DNA of 64,000 bases, taken from NCBI RefSeq assembly GCF_047345415.1, contig NZ_JBLFEP010000007.1, forward strand, positions 62,001-126,000, given 5' to 3'. Shown here piece by piece: positions 16,192 to 24,868 of the stretch (positions are counted from its first letter, which is position 1; each line of letters starts with the position of its first letter). This DNA comes from Maribacter_C sp947494565 (GTDB taxonomy: Bacteria > Bacteroidota > Bacteroidia > Flavobacteriales > Flavobacteriaceae). The notes under the pieces are model-generated. The model saw nothing but the letters and a program-made list of their open reading frames with translations. It was not told where the DNA came from and did not search any database. Made by a program: the position numbers and the translations under genes.

Positions 16192-16388
16192 AATGTAGGT
16201 ATTTAGGGTGTAATATTTGGGTGTATTACGAAGATAAAATTACCTAATTAGGGGCCTTGCTCCCTAGTTTTTTCGATAGAACACGCGCTGTTTGAGGTAT
16301 TTTGGATGAACTGGTCATAACCGGAGTTGAATGGTCATTTTTTTTAACATTATCTGCATTTCACCGATAAAATATTTTATATTCCGTT

Positions 16389-17273
16389 ATGGATAAAGTA
16401 GAGTTGACCCACTATAAAGTGGAAAAAGAAGTAAAACTATCGGATTTTGAGACAGTTACAAATCTTGGTGTGTCAGATAAAGAACTGAAACGTGGCTTAG
16501 AGAATATCAGGGAGGAGCTCGGTGATTTTCAGGATACCTTGTATGCCCATGATAGGTACAGTGTACTTATTTGCATTCAAGGCATGGATACGGCGGGTAA
16601 AGATAGCCTGATTCGAGAAGTTTTTAAGGATTTCAATGCCCGCGGAGTGGTAGTGCATAGTTTTAAGGTGCCAACAGCGCTTGAATTAGGTCATGATTAT
16701 ATCTGGCGACATTACATTGCCTTGCCTGAAAAAGGGAAATTCGGGGTCTTCAACCGTACCCACTATGAAAACGTTTTGGTGACCAGGGTACATCCTGAGT
16801 ATATTTTGGGAGAACGAATTCCAGGAATCCAGAAGGTAAGCGATATTGATCAGAAATTTTGGGATAAGCGGTTTGAACAAATCAATAATTTCGAACGCCA
16901 TATCGCCGAAAACGGGACGATTATTTTTAAATTTTTCCTTAACCTATCAAAGGAGGAGCAACGTCAACGTCTCTTGAGACGATTGGCACTCAAACGAAAA
17001 AATTGGAAGTTTTCACCAGGCGATTTAAAAGAGAGGGCACTTTGGACAGAGTATCAGAAATACTACGAAGAGGCAATCAACAAAACATCAACTTCCCATG
17101 CACCTTGGTACGTAATTCCGGCCGATAACAAGAAAGCGGCACGTGTCGTGGTGGCGACGATCTTGTTGGAAGAGTTAAAAAAATACGAAGATATCAAGGA
17201 ACCTGAGCTAGCCGATAAAATAAAGGCTAATTTAGAGCATTATAAAAGCCAGTTGGAAAACGAAAAAGAATGA
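16389..17273 (+). CDS. ppk2: Polyphosphate kinase 2 family protein
   Basis: Transfers phosphate between inorganic polyphosphate and nucleotides, 294 residues. The Walker A-like loop is GMDTAGKDS (65-73), the lid region includes FNRTHYENVLVTRVHP, and LRRLALKRKNWKFSPGDLKER matches the PPK2 core. The direction (kinase or nucleotide synthesis) and nucleotide class cannot be settled from motifs alone. The stop overlaps the next start as ATGA, so the M28 peptidase is translationally coupled, although no metabolic link is evident. Confidence 0.92.
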   Translation: MDKVELTHYKVEKEVKLSDFETVTNLGVSDKELKRGLENIREELGDFQDTLYAHDRYSVLICIQGMDTAGKDSLIREVFKDFNARGVVVHSFKVPTALELGHDYIWRHYIALPEKGKFGVFNRTHYENVLVTRVHPEYILGERIPGIQKVSDIDQKFWDKRFEQINNFERHIAENGTIIFKFFLNLSKEEQRQRLLRRLALKRKNWKFSPGDLKERALWTEYQKYYEEAINKTSTSHAPWYVIPADNKKAARVVVATILLEELKKYEDIKEPELADKIKANLEHYKSQLENEKE

Positions 17274-18640
17274 GAAAATTATATGTTGTAGTATTTCTGA
17301 TCACACTTCAAATGACCGCTCAAAAGGAAGATGGTGAACAGTTGCGGGCTATTTACGATGCGGCCTTGGTCGAAGGCAAGTCGTATGGATGGCTCAATCA
17401 TTTGTCCAATCAAATCGGAGGAAGATTATCCGGGTCCGTTCAAGCGCAACAGGCCGTTGATTATACAAAGGCTCAATTGGATTCCTTAGGATTGGACCGC
17501 GTCTGGTTGCAGCCGGTGATGGTACCAAAATGGGTGAGAGGTACCCCTGAATTCGCATATATCGAAACCTCGCCGGGCGTAACAAGTAATGTGCCCATAT
17601 GTGCCTTGGGTGGTTCGGTAGCTACAGGTGGTAGAGGAATAAAGGCCCAAGTAATCGAAGTAAGTGGTATTGAGGAATTGGAGGCCTTGGGTAAGGAAAA
17701 GATTTCGGGTAAGATCGTCTTTTTCAATCGCCCTATGGAGGCAACGCTTATCAATACTTTCGAAGCTTATTCAGGTTGTGTCGATCAGCGATACTCAGGT
17801 GCTGCCGAGGCTTCCAAATATGAGGCCCTAGGGGTTATTGTACGTTCGATGACCCTAAGTCAGGATGATTATCCGCATACAGGTTCTATGGGGTATGGGG
17901 ATGTTCCCGTACAAGAGCGGATACCCGCTGCTGCCATAAGTACCAATGGGGCCGACTTTCTAAGTACGACCTTAAAACTGAATCCTGAATTGAACTTTTT
18001 TTTCAAGTTGAATTGCAAGCAATTGGATGATGTGGAGTCTTTCAATGTAATCGGTGAGATTAAAGGAAGCACCCATCCCGAAGAAATCATGGTAGTCGGG
18101 GGGCATCTCGACTCATGGGATTTAGGCGATGGTGCTCATGATGACGGAGCCGGTTGTGTACAGAGTATGGAAGTGTTGCGGCTTTTAAAGGAAACCGGCT
18201 ATCGACCGAAACGAACCATTCGTGTCGTACTTTTTATGAACGAAGAAAACGGTTTGAGAGGCGGAAATAAATACGCGGAGGTAGCTCAAAGCAAAAACGA
18301 AAAACATGTATTCGCTCTGGAAAGCGATTCGGGTGGATTTACGCCAAGGGGTTTTTCTTTCGATTGTTCCGAGGCGAATTTGAAAAAGGCCCAAGGATGG
18401 TCCGAGCTGTTTGAACCCTATAATGTACATTGGTTTAAGAAGGGGTTTGCTGGTGCCGATATTGGGCCATTGAAAAACGAAACTATGGTAATGGCCGGTC
18501 TCAGACCTGATTCACAACGTTATTTTGACCATCACCATGCTGAAAATGACACTTTTGAACATGTCAATAGAAGAGAGTTGGAATTAGGGGCGGCGTCGAT
18601 GGCAAGTTTGATGTATCTCTTTGACAAGTACGGCTTTTGA
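17270..18640 (+). CDS. M28 family zinc metallopeptidase (carboxypeptidase Q-like)
   Basis: Exported aminopeptidase/carboxypeptidase of 456 residues with signal peptide MRKLYVVVFLITLQMTAQ. A PA-like inserted domain (about 110-240) precedes the catalytic domain. The di-zinc ligands are in GGHLDSWDLGDGAHDDGAG, the acidic pair in MNEENGLRGG, and later ligands in LESDSGG and HHHAENDTFEHVN. Length and order match plasma glutamate carboxypeptidase-like M28 proteins. Probably degrades peptides in the periplasm or outside the cell. Confidence 0.92.
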   Translation: MRKLYVVVFLITLQMTAQKEDGEQLRAIYDAALVEGKSYGWLNHLSNQIGGRLSGSVQAQQAVDYTKAQLDSLGLDRVWLQPVMVPKWVRGTPEFAYIETSPGVTSNVPICALGGSVATGGRGIKAQVIEVSGIEELEALGKEKISGKIVFFNRPMEATLINTFEAYSGCVDQRYSGAAEASKYEALGVIVRSMTLSQDDYPHTGSMGYGDVPVQERIPAAAISTNGADFLSTTLKLNPELNFFFKLNCKQLDDVESFNVIGEIKGSTHPEEIMVVGGHLDSWDLGDGAHDDGAGCVQSMEVLRLLKETGYRPKRTIRVVLFMNEENGLRGGNKYAEVAQSKNEKHVFALESDSGGFTPRGFSFDCSEANLKKAQGWSELFEPYNVHWFKKGFAGADIGPLKNETMVMAGLRPDSQRYFDHHHAENDTFEHVNRRELELGAASMASLMYLFDKYGF

Positions 18641-18679
18641 TTTGACGCTCGAATCAAAACTTAGCGTCTAGCGCAGGCC

Positions 18680-19822
18680 TCACTTTTTGAATGCATTTCT
18701 GCTAATGGGGTTAATTTTGGTGGCGATAGCAGCATTGGTATCTGCACTGCGGTTGGAGATGACGTTCAGGAAGGTTTCTAATGCCCGATTCAAAAATTTC
18801 GTTGTCCAAGGAGCTACCCATCGTACGATCAAGAATGATGCGGCGAGCATTAAGATGAACGTACCACCTAAAAGTACATATTTGTTTACGTCGTACATGA
18901 GGTTGTTGAAGATAATGTACCCTATTCTTTGATGAAGCAAATACAACGGGTAAGTGAGCAGACCGAGGGTAAAAAAGTAGGGTTTGTTCAGCCATTTTAG
19001 CTTACCGAGAACAACGGATAACATCAAAAGATAAACGGCCAGCAGTACTAGAATTACGATTGTATCCGAAATATCAGTTTGAAAGTATGCCCGAGATTCG
19101 GCCACATAGATCAGTCGATGATATATCGTCAATGCAAAACAAACTACTAAGCCTATCCCATTCTTTGCAGTAAGTCTTTTCGACTTGAAGATTTCACCCA
19201 TTATGATACCAGCGGCAAAGGCCGATGACCATTTGAACATTAAGAACAGATCGACCACTTTTACGAGAAAAATATGTTGCACGAATGGATATAATATACT
19301 CAACACCAACCACCAATAGGCAAGATTGACGATTTTGATTTTTTTAAACCGGTACACAAGAAGATAGGCCATTGTCAGGCAATAAAACCTGACCTCTACT
19401 GACATGGTCCAATAGGCTCCGTCTAGAGGCTGGATGTTCAAAAAATCTTGAAGTAGAAGAAGGTTGAAGATCAACTGACTCCAGCTGGCCGTAAATCTTG
19501 GTTCCCCATATAGTATAGTTACGGCATAAGTGACACAAACACATAGCCAGTACACCGGGAATATGCGCATTGTTCTTGACTTAAAAAAAAAGCCCAGTGA
19601 TTTATTCCTAACGGAAAGAAAAATTACAAAACCACTGATTATAAAGAAGAGATCAATGGCAACAAAACAGTATTTGACCCATTCGCCACCGAGTTCCAGT
19701 AGATTCAAATGGGTTAAGTTATCCGCTTTGTAACCTCTAAACAAATAATGAACACAAACAATACCGACAGCCGCAATGAATCTGAATAGATCGATTTGAT
19801 GAATACGTTCAGTTCTTGACAT
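18680..19822 (-). CDS. Acyltransferase family 3 membrane protein
   Basis: Integral membrane O-acyltransferase of 380 residues with about ten helices. The N-terminal QIDLFRFIAAVGIVCVHYLFRG contains the conserved histidine, and the FFIISGFVIFLS and SRTMRIFPVYWLC segments are typical of Acyltransferase_3/OafA-like proteins that acetylate or acylate surface sugars. ATG 19822 is chosen; the TTG at 19828 would add two residues. It is isolated and convergent with the M28 gene, with no other sugar-modification genes nearby. Confidence 0.9.
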   Translation of the reverse strand: MSRTERIHQIDLFRFIAAVGIVCVHYLFRGYKADNLTHLNLLELGGEWVKYCFVAIDLFFIISGFVIFLSVRNKSLGFFFKSRTMRIFPVYWLCVCVTYAVTILYGEPRFTASWSQLIFNLLLLQDFLNIQPLDGAYWTMSVEVRFYCLTMAYLLVYRFKKIKIVNLAYWWLVLSILYPFVQHIFLVKVVDLFLMFKWSSAFAAGIIMGEIFKSKRLTAKNGIGLVVCFALTIYHRLIYVAESRAYFQTDISDTIVILVLLAVYLLMLSVVLGKLKWLNKPYFFTLGLLTYPLYLLHQRIGYIIFNNLMYDVNKYVLLGGTFILMLAASFLIVRWVAPWTTKFLNRALETFLNVISNRSADTNAAIATKINPISRNAFKK

Positions 19823-20017
19823 GGTCAATGAATCAGGGGATTTGAACTTGGAAAACTATAGCGGATAATCCAAATAATGTAAATAATCGGACATACGCGC
19901 TTCACAAATCGTCAATCGGTAATTTCGAGAGGACTGTTTCACCGTGTAAAGTAGGGCAATTCCGTTTATCGATGATAACTTCAGTTTCCAAATGAGCTGT
20001 GTTAACGTAAATATCTC

Positions 20018-20025
20018 TACCTTTG
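20018..20025 (+). promoter_or_regulatory. TAnnTTTG element before the immunophilin gene
   Basis: TACCTTTG, 12 bases before the ATG at 20038. No clear -33 TTG is visible at the usual distance. Confidence 0.5.
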
Positions 20026-20037
20026 CCGCTCATAAAA

Positions 20038-20979
20038 ATGAGTAAAATGCAAGACGGAATCTACGCTAAATTCAATACTTCTAAAGGAGGGATATTGGTT
20101 AAACTTACCCATGATAAAACACCGGGAACGGTAGGTAATTTTGTAGCCCTAGCAGAGGGTAAAATGAAGAACACTGCTAAGGCCGAAGGCGAACCTTACT
20201 ACAACGGATTGAAATTTCACCGCGTCATACCTGACTTTATGATTCAAGGCGGATGTCCGCAAGGAACGGGTACGGGAGATGCCGGATATAAATTTGACGA
20301 CGAGTTTCATTCTGAATTGACACATTCAGGACCAGGAGTCTTATCAATGGCGAATGCAGGCCCAGGTACCAATGGAAGTCAATTTTTCATTACCCATGTT
20401 GCGACGCCGTGGTTAGATAATAAACATACGGTCTTTGGTCATGTTACCGAAGGACAAGAAATAGTTGATGCCGTAGACCAAGGTGACGCAATAGAGAGCC
20501 TCGAAATTGTAAGAGTAGGGGAAGACGCCCAAGCTTGGGACGCACTTGAAGCCTTTGAAACATTCAAAAGTTCTGGCGAAGCTAGAATTGCAGAAGAAAA
20601 GGCAAGACAGGCTGCTGAGTTGGATAAAGTTGCCGCTGGTTTTGAAACCACACCTTCCGGATTGCGATATAAAATCATTCAAAAAGGAGATGGAGGCCAA
20701 GCAGCTACTGGAGAACGAGTGTCCGTGCATTACGAAGGGTCTTTATTGAACGGTCAGGTTTTCGATTCTTCCTATAAGCGTAACGAGCCCATTGCATTTC
20801 AATTGGGAGTCGGACAGGTCATAAAGGGATGGGATGAAGGAATTTCACTGTTGAAAGTAGGAGATAAGGCCCGTTTTGTAATTCCGTCTGATTTAGCATA
20901 TGGTAGTGCCGGTGCCGGCGGGGTCATTCCACCAAACGCCACCTTGATTTTTGATGTGGAATTGATGAAGGTTGGCTAG
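20038..20979 (+). CDS. Cyclophilin-FKBP fusion peptidyl-prolyl isomerase
   Basis: Protein of 313 residues with two unrelated prolyl isomerase domains. Residues about 8-160 are a cyclophilin (KFHRVIPDFMIQGG, GTNGSQFFITH, HTVFGHV). A charged helical linker follows (about 165-205, rich in Ala, Glu and Lys), then an FKBP domain with VSVHYEGSLLNGQVFDSS, VIKGWDEGISLL and YGSAGAGGVIPPNATLIFDVEL. No signal peptide is visible, so it is probably cytoplasmic. A dual-family immunophilin class (CFBP/FCBP) is known, including from Flavobacterium. ATG 20038 follows a TAnnTTTG; the TTG at 20023 lies within that element. Confidence 0.93.
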   Translation: MSKMQDGIYAKFNTSKGGILVKLTHDKTPGTVGNFVALAEGKMKNTAKAEGEPYYNGLKFHRVIPDFMIQGGCPQGTGTGDAGYKFDDEFHSELTHSGPGVLSMANAGPGTNGSQFFITHVATPWLDNKHTVFGHVTEGQEIVDAVDQGDAIESLEIVRVGEDAQAWDALEAFETFKSSGEARIAEEKARQAAELDKVAAGFETTPSGLRYKIIQKGDGGQAATGERVSVHYEGSLLNGQVFDSSYKRNEPIAFQLGVGQVIKGWDEGISLLKVGDKARFVIPSDLAYGSAGAGGVIPPNATLIFDVELMKVG

Positions 20980-21000
20980 TCACCTACCAGTATCACCAAT

Positions 21001-21032
21001 AAAAAAACCTTCATAAACATGAAGGTTTTTTT
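21001..21032 (+). terminator. Terminator after the immunophilin gene
   Basis: AACCTTCAT (21006-21014) pairs with ATGAAGGTT (21019-21027) around AAAC, followed by a run of T. The flanking A run also pairs with the T run, so it could work in both directions. Confidence 0.8.
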
Positions 21033-21111
21033 ATGCTTCATCGGTACGGATGAGTAGCACATAAAGGTTGGTACATACCAACACAAGTAGGATTAAAAAG
21101 AATGTTATCAC
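21031..21111 (-). CDS. Possible 26-residue hydrophobic peptide
   Basis: A GTG-start frame encodes 26 residues beginning ITFFLILLVLVC after the start, with a charged end (LLIRTDEA). One membrane-spanning helix is predicted. Its stop overlaps the T tail of the neighbouring terminator. Together with the 31-residue frame at 21176-21271 it forms a tandem pair of similar plan. Chance cannot be excluded without homologues. Confidence 0.2.
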   Translation of the reverse strand: MITFFLILLVLVCTNLYVLLIRTDEA

Positions 21112-21175
21112 GGTTTGAAGTTGTTAGCAGTTTCCGACGGCTGTCGTATACGAAACAGTCCTTAGATCTAAAACC

Positions 21176-21271
21176 CTACTTTTCGGAATTTTCAACTCCC
21201 ATTGAACTCAGTTTTACTAGGGCTATGTTCAGGGCGATCAAGAGAAAGAGGACACTAAAAAAGGTAATCAT
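21176..21271 (-). CDS. Possible 31-residue membrane peptide
   Basis: ATG at 21271. The peptide is MITFFSVLFLLIALNIALVK followed by a polar tail with Glu and Lys, consistent with one membrane helix. The frame is open further upstream to 21427, but that part overlaps the cold-shock terminator and lacks coding character. It is about 190 bp downstream of the cold-shock gene on the same strand. Confidence 0.3.
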   Translation of the reverse strand: MITFFSVLFLLIALNIALVKLSSMGVENSEK

Positions 21272-21403
21272 TGGTACTATTATTTTAAATCGGTTGGGTA
21301 AATGGTTAATTAAATAACGCCACAAATAGTGAAAACGTATGTATAGGTACCGCGCAAGTAGGTAACCTGTCTGTGAAACGAAACAATCGATTTGAAAAAA
21401 GGC

Positions 21404-21434
21404 ATAAAAAAATCCCGATGAAACCATCGGGATT
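21404..21434 (-). terminator. Terminator of the cold-shock gene
   Basis: Ten-base perfect stem AATCCCGATG (21411-21420) and CATCGGGATT (21425-21434) with a four-base loop; on the minus strand it is followed by TTTTTTAT. Confidence 0.85.
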
Positions 21435-21462
21435 TATACTATAAAAAAGTTCAATACCTTAT

Positions 21463-21657
21463 CTAGTCAACGACTTTCACATTAACGGCGTTCAATCCTT
21501 TTTTACCTTGTTGTAGTTCAAATTCCACAACATCACCTTCACGAACCTCGTCGATTAAGCCTGAAATGTGTACAAAATGATCTTCGTTCGAACCTTCTTC
21601 AGTGATGAATCCATATCCTTTGGAATCATTGAAGAATTTAACTGTTCCTTTACCCAT
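21463..21657 (-). CDS. Cold-shock domain protein
   Basis: Single-stranded nucleic acid chaperone of 64 residues forming one OB fold. RNP1 is KGYGFI; RNP2 is HFVHIS, with His where most bacterial Csps have Val, Ile or Leu. The GKGTVKFFNDSKGYGFI start and GDVVEFELQQGKKG middle are typical. It is monocistronic, with its own TAnnTTTG element and terminator. Which cold-shock paralogue this is cannot be said from one locus. Confidence 0.95.
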   Translation of the reverse strand: MGKGTVKFFNDSKGYGFITEEGSNEDHFVHISGLIDEVREGDVVEFELQQGKKGLNAVNVKVVD

Positions 21658-21685
21658 AATACTAAAATTAAAAATTATTAAAGCC

Positions 21686-21693
21686 CAAATATA
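21686..21693 (-). promoter_or_regulatory. TAnnTTTG element of the cold-shock gene
   Basis: Minus-strand TATATTTG, 28 bases before the ATG at 21657. The short leader that follows is AT-rich (AATTTTTAATTTTAGTATT) and too short for a long cspA-type thermosensor. Confidence 0.55.
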
Positions 21694-21751
21694 GTGTTAA
21701 ATCTTTAATTGGTTGAATTTTTGGAAGTTATATTTAGGTTACTAATTTTCT

Positions 21752-21770
21752 GGGAGCATTTGAAGCTCCC
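21752..21770. other. Hairpin between lpxD and the cold-shock gene
   Basis: GGGAGC (21752-21757) pairs with GCTCCC (21765-21770) around a seven-base loop. There is no T run on either side, so it is a weak terminator candidate for lpxD at best. Confidence 0.3.
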
Positions 21771-21838
21771 TGAGTCAAAGCTTTTATAGCTGAAATCTGG
21801 GCAGTAGAAGGGTTTCAGTTCAATTGAATTTGGGGTGG

Positions 21839-22831
21839 TCATTCCTTTGCCAATTTTCGCATCATCACCCATTGCTTCAACATTTCACGTGATTCTTGCG
21901 CTGGATAACCGAGAACCGTTTTACCTGCTTCAACATCACCTACCACGCCTGATCCGGCTCCCACGGTTACCCCGGAGTGTAGTGTCGTATGGTCTTTGAT
22001 GGAAGCACTGCCCCCGATGATGACCCCATCGCCCAAGGTTACAGATCCGGCTAGACCGCTGTGCCCTGCCATAATACATGAACGGCCCATGATACAATTG
22101 TGGGCGATCTGTACTTGATTGTCAATTTTGCAATTATCGCCTATAATAGTTGCACTGAACTTACCGCGGTCAACGCATGAATTAGCCCCGATTTCTACAT
22201 CGTTGCCAATAACTACAGTGCCGATTTGTGGAATTTTGACCAATCCCCGGTCATCAGGGCTGGGCCGATAGCCAAATCCGTCAGCTCCAATACTGACATT
22301 GGCATGAAAAATACATTTGGCCCCAATGGTACAACGTTCACGTATGACCGTACCGGACCAAGCCACGGTATGGGCACCAATAGTGGTTTCATCGAGTATG
22401 GTGACATTAGGGTAGAGAATGACACCTTCACCGAGCACTACATTTTTCCCAACATACGTATGTGCTCCTATTTTACAGCCCTTGCCGAGCTCGGCGCTTT
22501 CATGTATGACGGCAGTAGGATGTATGTCAGCATCGAAAGCAGGAGGTTCAGGTTGAAAAGCTTCCAATACCTTGGCCATTGCCAAATCAGCATTTTTCAC
22601 CTTGATCAAAGCACGATTTTCTCCGGGTTCAATGGTTATATTTTCATTGATAATGGCCGCTGAAGCTTTGGAATCTATCCATCGTGAAGCATATTTTCTA
22701 CTTCCAATAAATGTGATATGGTGTGATTCGGACTTCAACAATTCTTCAGGTCCTTCGATGCGATGCGTGGTTTCCCCGATTAGCTCACCATCCAATAGTT
22801 CACTGATTTCGGTAACGGTTAAAGATTTCAT
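21839..22831 (-). CDS. lpxD: UDP-3-O-acylglucosamine N-acyltransferase LpxD
   Basis: Third step of lipid A synthesis: adds the second hydroxyacyl chain to UDP-3-O-acyl-glucosamine. Protein of 330 residues: N-terminal substrate-binding domain (about 1-100), then a left-handed beta helix of hexapeptide repeats (for example IGAHTYVGKNVVLGEGV). It has the IGADGFGYRPSPD loop and the catalytic histidine in QIAHNCIMG. The gene is alone here; other lpx genes are not in the window, so it may be one of the two LpxD-like genes I recall in flavobacteria. Confidence 0.93.
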   Translation of the reverse strand: MKSLTVTEISELLDGELIGETTHRIEGPEELLKSESHHITFIGSRKYASRWIDSKASAAIINENITIEPGENRALIKVKNADLAMAKVLEAFQPEPPAFDADIHPTAVIHESAELGKGCKIGAHTYVGKNVVLGEGVILYPNVTILDETTIGAHTVAWSGTVIRERCTIGAKCIFHANVSIGADGFGYRPSPDDRGLVKIPQIGTVVIGNDVEIGANSCVDRGKFSATIIGDNCKIDNQVQIAHNCIMGRSCIMAGHSGLAGSVTLGDGVIIGGSASIKDHTTLHSGVTVGAGSGVVGDVEAGKTVLGYPAQESREMLKQWVMMRKLAKE

Positions 22832-22975
22832 AAAAATAAATTAGTAGTTGGTTAAAGCGGAAAACGATCCGAAAAGGACCTGCGCCTTACAAGATAAGTC
22901 TTTTGATAAATCTCCGTTGGTTTTTTTCGGTTTTCCTTTAAAAACGCTGTGTTGGAATGAAAATGGGAAGTACGG

Positions 22976-23013
22976 GAAAAAGTAAAGCCTCTAGAACTAT
23001 GACTAGAGGCTTT
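22976..23013 (-). terminator. Terminator of the peroxiredoxin gene
   Basis: AAAGCCTCTAG (22984-22994) pairs with CTAGAGGCTTT (23003-23013), an 11-base perfect stem with an eight-base loop. On the minus strand it is followed by ACTTTTTCCC. Confidence 0.75.
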
Positions 23014-23037
23014 GTATTTGATGGCACTATGATGTGC

Positions 23038-23676
23038 CTAGCTTGTTGGGTCGGGGGTCATACGTAAGTAGGGCTTTATTTCTTCTACCCCTTTGGTGAA
23101 TAGTTCTTTAGCGTCAGCTGTAGTAATGGACGGACTGACTACAACGTCTTCACCCTCTTTCCAATTCGCCGGCGTGGCAACCTTATGGTACGCCGTAAGC
23201 TGCAATGAATCAATAACTCTAAGCAGTTCATAAAAATTACGCCCTGTGGAGGCAGGATAGGTCAAGGTCAGTTTAACGGTTTTGTCGGGAGCGATAATAA
23301 AAACAGAACGTACCGTCAAGGTACTGTCCGCATTGGGGTGGATCATATCGTACAAATCAGATACTTTTCGATCTTCGTCAGCGATAATCGGAAAGTTAAC
23401 CGTCGTTTGTTGCACTTCATTGATATCTTTTATCCATTCTTTATGTGAGGCCGCACCATCAACGCTAAGCGCTAACATCTTTACATTTCTCCTATCGAAT
23501 TCTTCCTTGAATTTTGCCGCGGTACCCAGTTCAGTGGTACAAACAGGAGTGAAATCAGCAGGATGGGAGAAAAGTATTCCCCAACTATCGCCAAGATACT
23601 CATAGAGATTTAAGGTTCCTTCTGAACTGTCCGCCGTGAAATTGGGTGCTTTGTCACCTAGTCGTATTGTTGCCAT
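23038..23676 (-). CDS. Peroxiredoxin, 1-Cys Prx6 type
   Basis: Thiol peroxidase of 212 residues that reduces hydrogen peroxide and organic peroxides in the cytoplasm. The active site is FSHPADFTPVCTTELG with the peroxidatic Cys at about 46. The C-terminal domain (about 150-205, ATPANWKEGEDVVVSPS) is that of the Prx6/AhpC-like group, and no second conserved Cys is visible. Spacing shows a single-gene transcript with its own terminator. Confidence 0.95.
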   Translation of the reverse strand: MATIRLGDKAPNFTADSSEGTLNLYEYLGDSWGILFSHPADFTPVCTTELGTAAKFKEEFDRRNVKMLALSVDGAASHKEWIKDINEVQQTTVNFPIIADEDRKVSDLYDMIHPNADSTLTVRSVFIIAPDKTVKLTLTYPASTGRNFYELLRVIDSLQLTAYHKVATPANWKEGEDVVVSPSITTADAKELFTKGVEEIKPYLRMTPDPTS

Positions 23677-23711
23677 TTTTATATTCTTTATGTTAAATTC
23701 TAGTTATCCCA

Positions 23712-23719
23712 CAAATTTA
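23712..23719 (-). promoter_or_regulatory. TAnnTTTG element of the peroxiredoxin gene
   Basis: Minus-strand TAAATTTG, about 36 bases before the start codon at 23676. No obvious OxyR or PerR site is visible. Confidence 0.55.
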
Positions 23720-23774
23720 ATGGATTAAAGCCTCAAGCGGTATTCTCAGAAATTAAAATTGTCTTAAAGTTTGT

Positions 23775-23782
23775 TATTTTTG
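23775..23782 (+). promoter_or_regulatory. TAnnTTTG element four bases before the ATG
   Basis: TATTTTTG followed by AACT and the ATG at 23787, the same spacing as at 3554-3566. It suggests a leaderless or near-leaderless mRNA. Confidence 0.5.
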
Positions 23783-23786
23783 AACT

Positions 23787-24332
23787 ATGGAAAACGTTGA
23801 TTTGGAGTTTTTAAAGTACCCTACGGGAAGGTTCGTATACCATTCGGATACGGATGAGAAAAAATTAAAGGAATGGATCACTGCTTTGGAAGAGCTGCCT
23901 AGTAGACTGACGCACTTGGTCAGTGATTTAAGCGATTCACAATTAGACACCGCATACCGCCCGGAAGGTTGGACCGTTCGTCAAGTAGTACATCATATCG
24001 CCGACAGTCACCACCACAGTTATACCCGCTTTAAATGGACCTTAACCGAAAACGAACCATTGATCAAGGCATACGAGGAGAAAGATTGGAGCAAGCTTTT
24101 TGATGCCAGAACCGCCCCGATTCAACTCTCATTGACTTATCTTACCGCCTTGCATGCAAAATTGGTCTTTCTGTTGAAGGGGCTTTCGGAAGATGATTTA
24201 CAGCAGTGTTTTGAGCACCCTGAGGGTAATGTCAAAGTTTCACTTCGAGAGAATATTGCCAAATACGCATGGCATGGTAATCACCATTTTACCCAAATTG
24301 CCAATTTGGTAAAGCGGGAAGGTTGGGCCTAG
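23787..24332 (+). CDS. YfiT/DinB-family bacillithiol transferase-like protein
   Basis: Protein of 181 residues with a four-helix DinB fold. The metal-binding histidines are in VVHHIADSHHHSYTRFK and YAWHGNHHFTQI, as in YfiT (BstA), a bacillithiol S-transferase or metal-dependent hydrolase. The FLKYPTGRF start is also typical. Bacillithiol is made by many Bacteroidota, so a role in detoxification is reasonable (inference). It is convergent with the GNAT gene, with only two bases between the stops. Confidence 0.88.
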   Translation: MENVDLEFLKYPTGRFVYHSDTDEKKLKEWITALEELPSRLTHLVSDLSDSQLDTAYRPEGWTVRQVVHHIADSHHHSYTRFKWTLTENEPLIKAYEEKDWSKLFDARTAPIQLSLTYLTALHAKLVFLLKGLSEDDLQQCFEHPEGNVKVSLRENIAKYAWHGNHHFTQIANLVKREGWA

Positions 24333-24334
24333 CA

Positions 24335-24868
24335 TTAGTGCCTTAATTCTTTGACCATAATATACATTTGCTTTTCTGTTTCTAGGACGGTGGGCAGGCG
24401 TATCTCACTTTCTCCATAGATATCGAAACCGTTTTTGAGATAGAAGTTTAGGGCAGGGCCTTTCTGCATAGCATCCAACCACACTATTTTTTTTTGGAGT
24501 TCTGCGGCCCTTAAAAGCACAAACTGAATTGTTTTGCCGCCGATTCCCTTTCCGGAGTATTCCCTTTGAATATAGATTTTATCCACATAAAGAGCATCCT
24601 GCTGAGTATACCCGTCCAAACGGGCGTTCAACGTAAATTTTAAGACACCAACGACTTTTGAATCACTTTTGATGAGGTACAATAGGGTGTTTTCGTCCCG
24701 TTCCTCTTTTTCAAGAATTTCTAAAGTAAAACTGTTGGAAATATATGGGGATGAATCCTGAAGCGGCCATAGGTGCAGATAATGCTGGTTGTAGGCTCGC
24801 GTTCCGACCTCGATATAATCCTGGAAGGTTTTAGGGTGTAACGGTTCAAAATGAACAATGTGTTTCAT
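24335..24868 (-). CDS. GNAT family N-acetyltransferase
   Basis: Protein of 177 residues with the acetyl-CoA binding segment VDKIYIQREYSGKGIGGKTI (the Q/RxxGxG/A motif) at about 92-111, followed by IVWLDAMQKGPALNFYLKNG. The acceptor is unknown. It ends the three-gene leftward group thioredoxin-like, cupin, GNAT, and overlaps the cupin gene by four bases. Confidence 0.88.
   Translation of the reverse strand: MKHIVHFEPLHPKTFQDYIEVGTRAYNQHYLHLWPLQDSSPYISNSFTLEILEKEERDENTLLYLIKSDSKVVGVLKFTLNARLDGYTQQDALYVDKIYIQREYSGKGIGGKTIQFVLLRAAELQKKIVWLDAMQKGPALNFYLKNGFDIYGESEIRLPTVLETEKQMYIMVKELRH

Larger units (their letters stand above)
20980..21462. other. Intergenic region immunophilin / cold-shock gene (483 bp)
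   Basis: Bounded by two convergent terminators (21001-21032 and 21404-21434). Between them I see only the two short minus-strand frames (21031-21111 and 21176-21271) and no repeats. A 71-codon plus-strand frame at 21102-21317 overlaps them and has no recognisable character. Confidence 0.5.

Noticed and set aside
18635..18659. TTTTGATT / AATCAAAA inverted repeat between the M28 and acyltransferase genes as a terminator
   Set aside because: Stem is all but AT-only and no clear T run follows on either strand; too weak to list.
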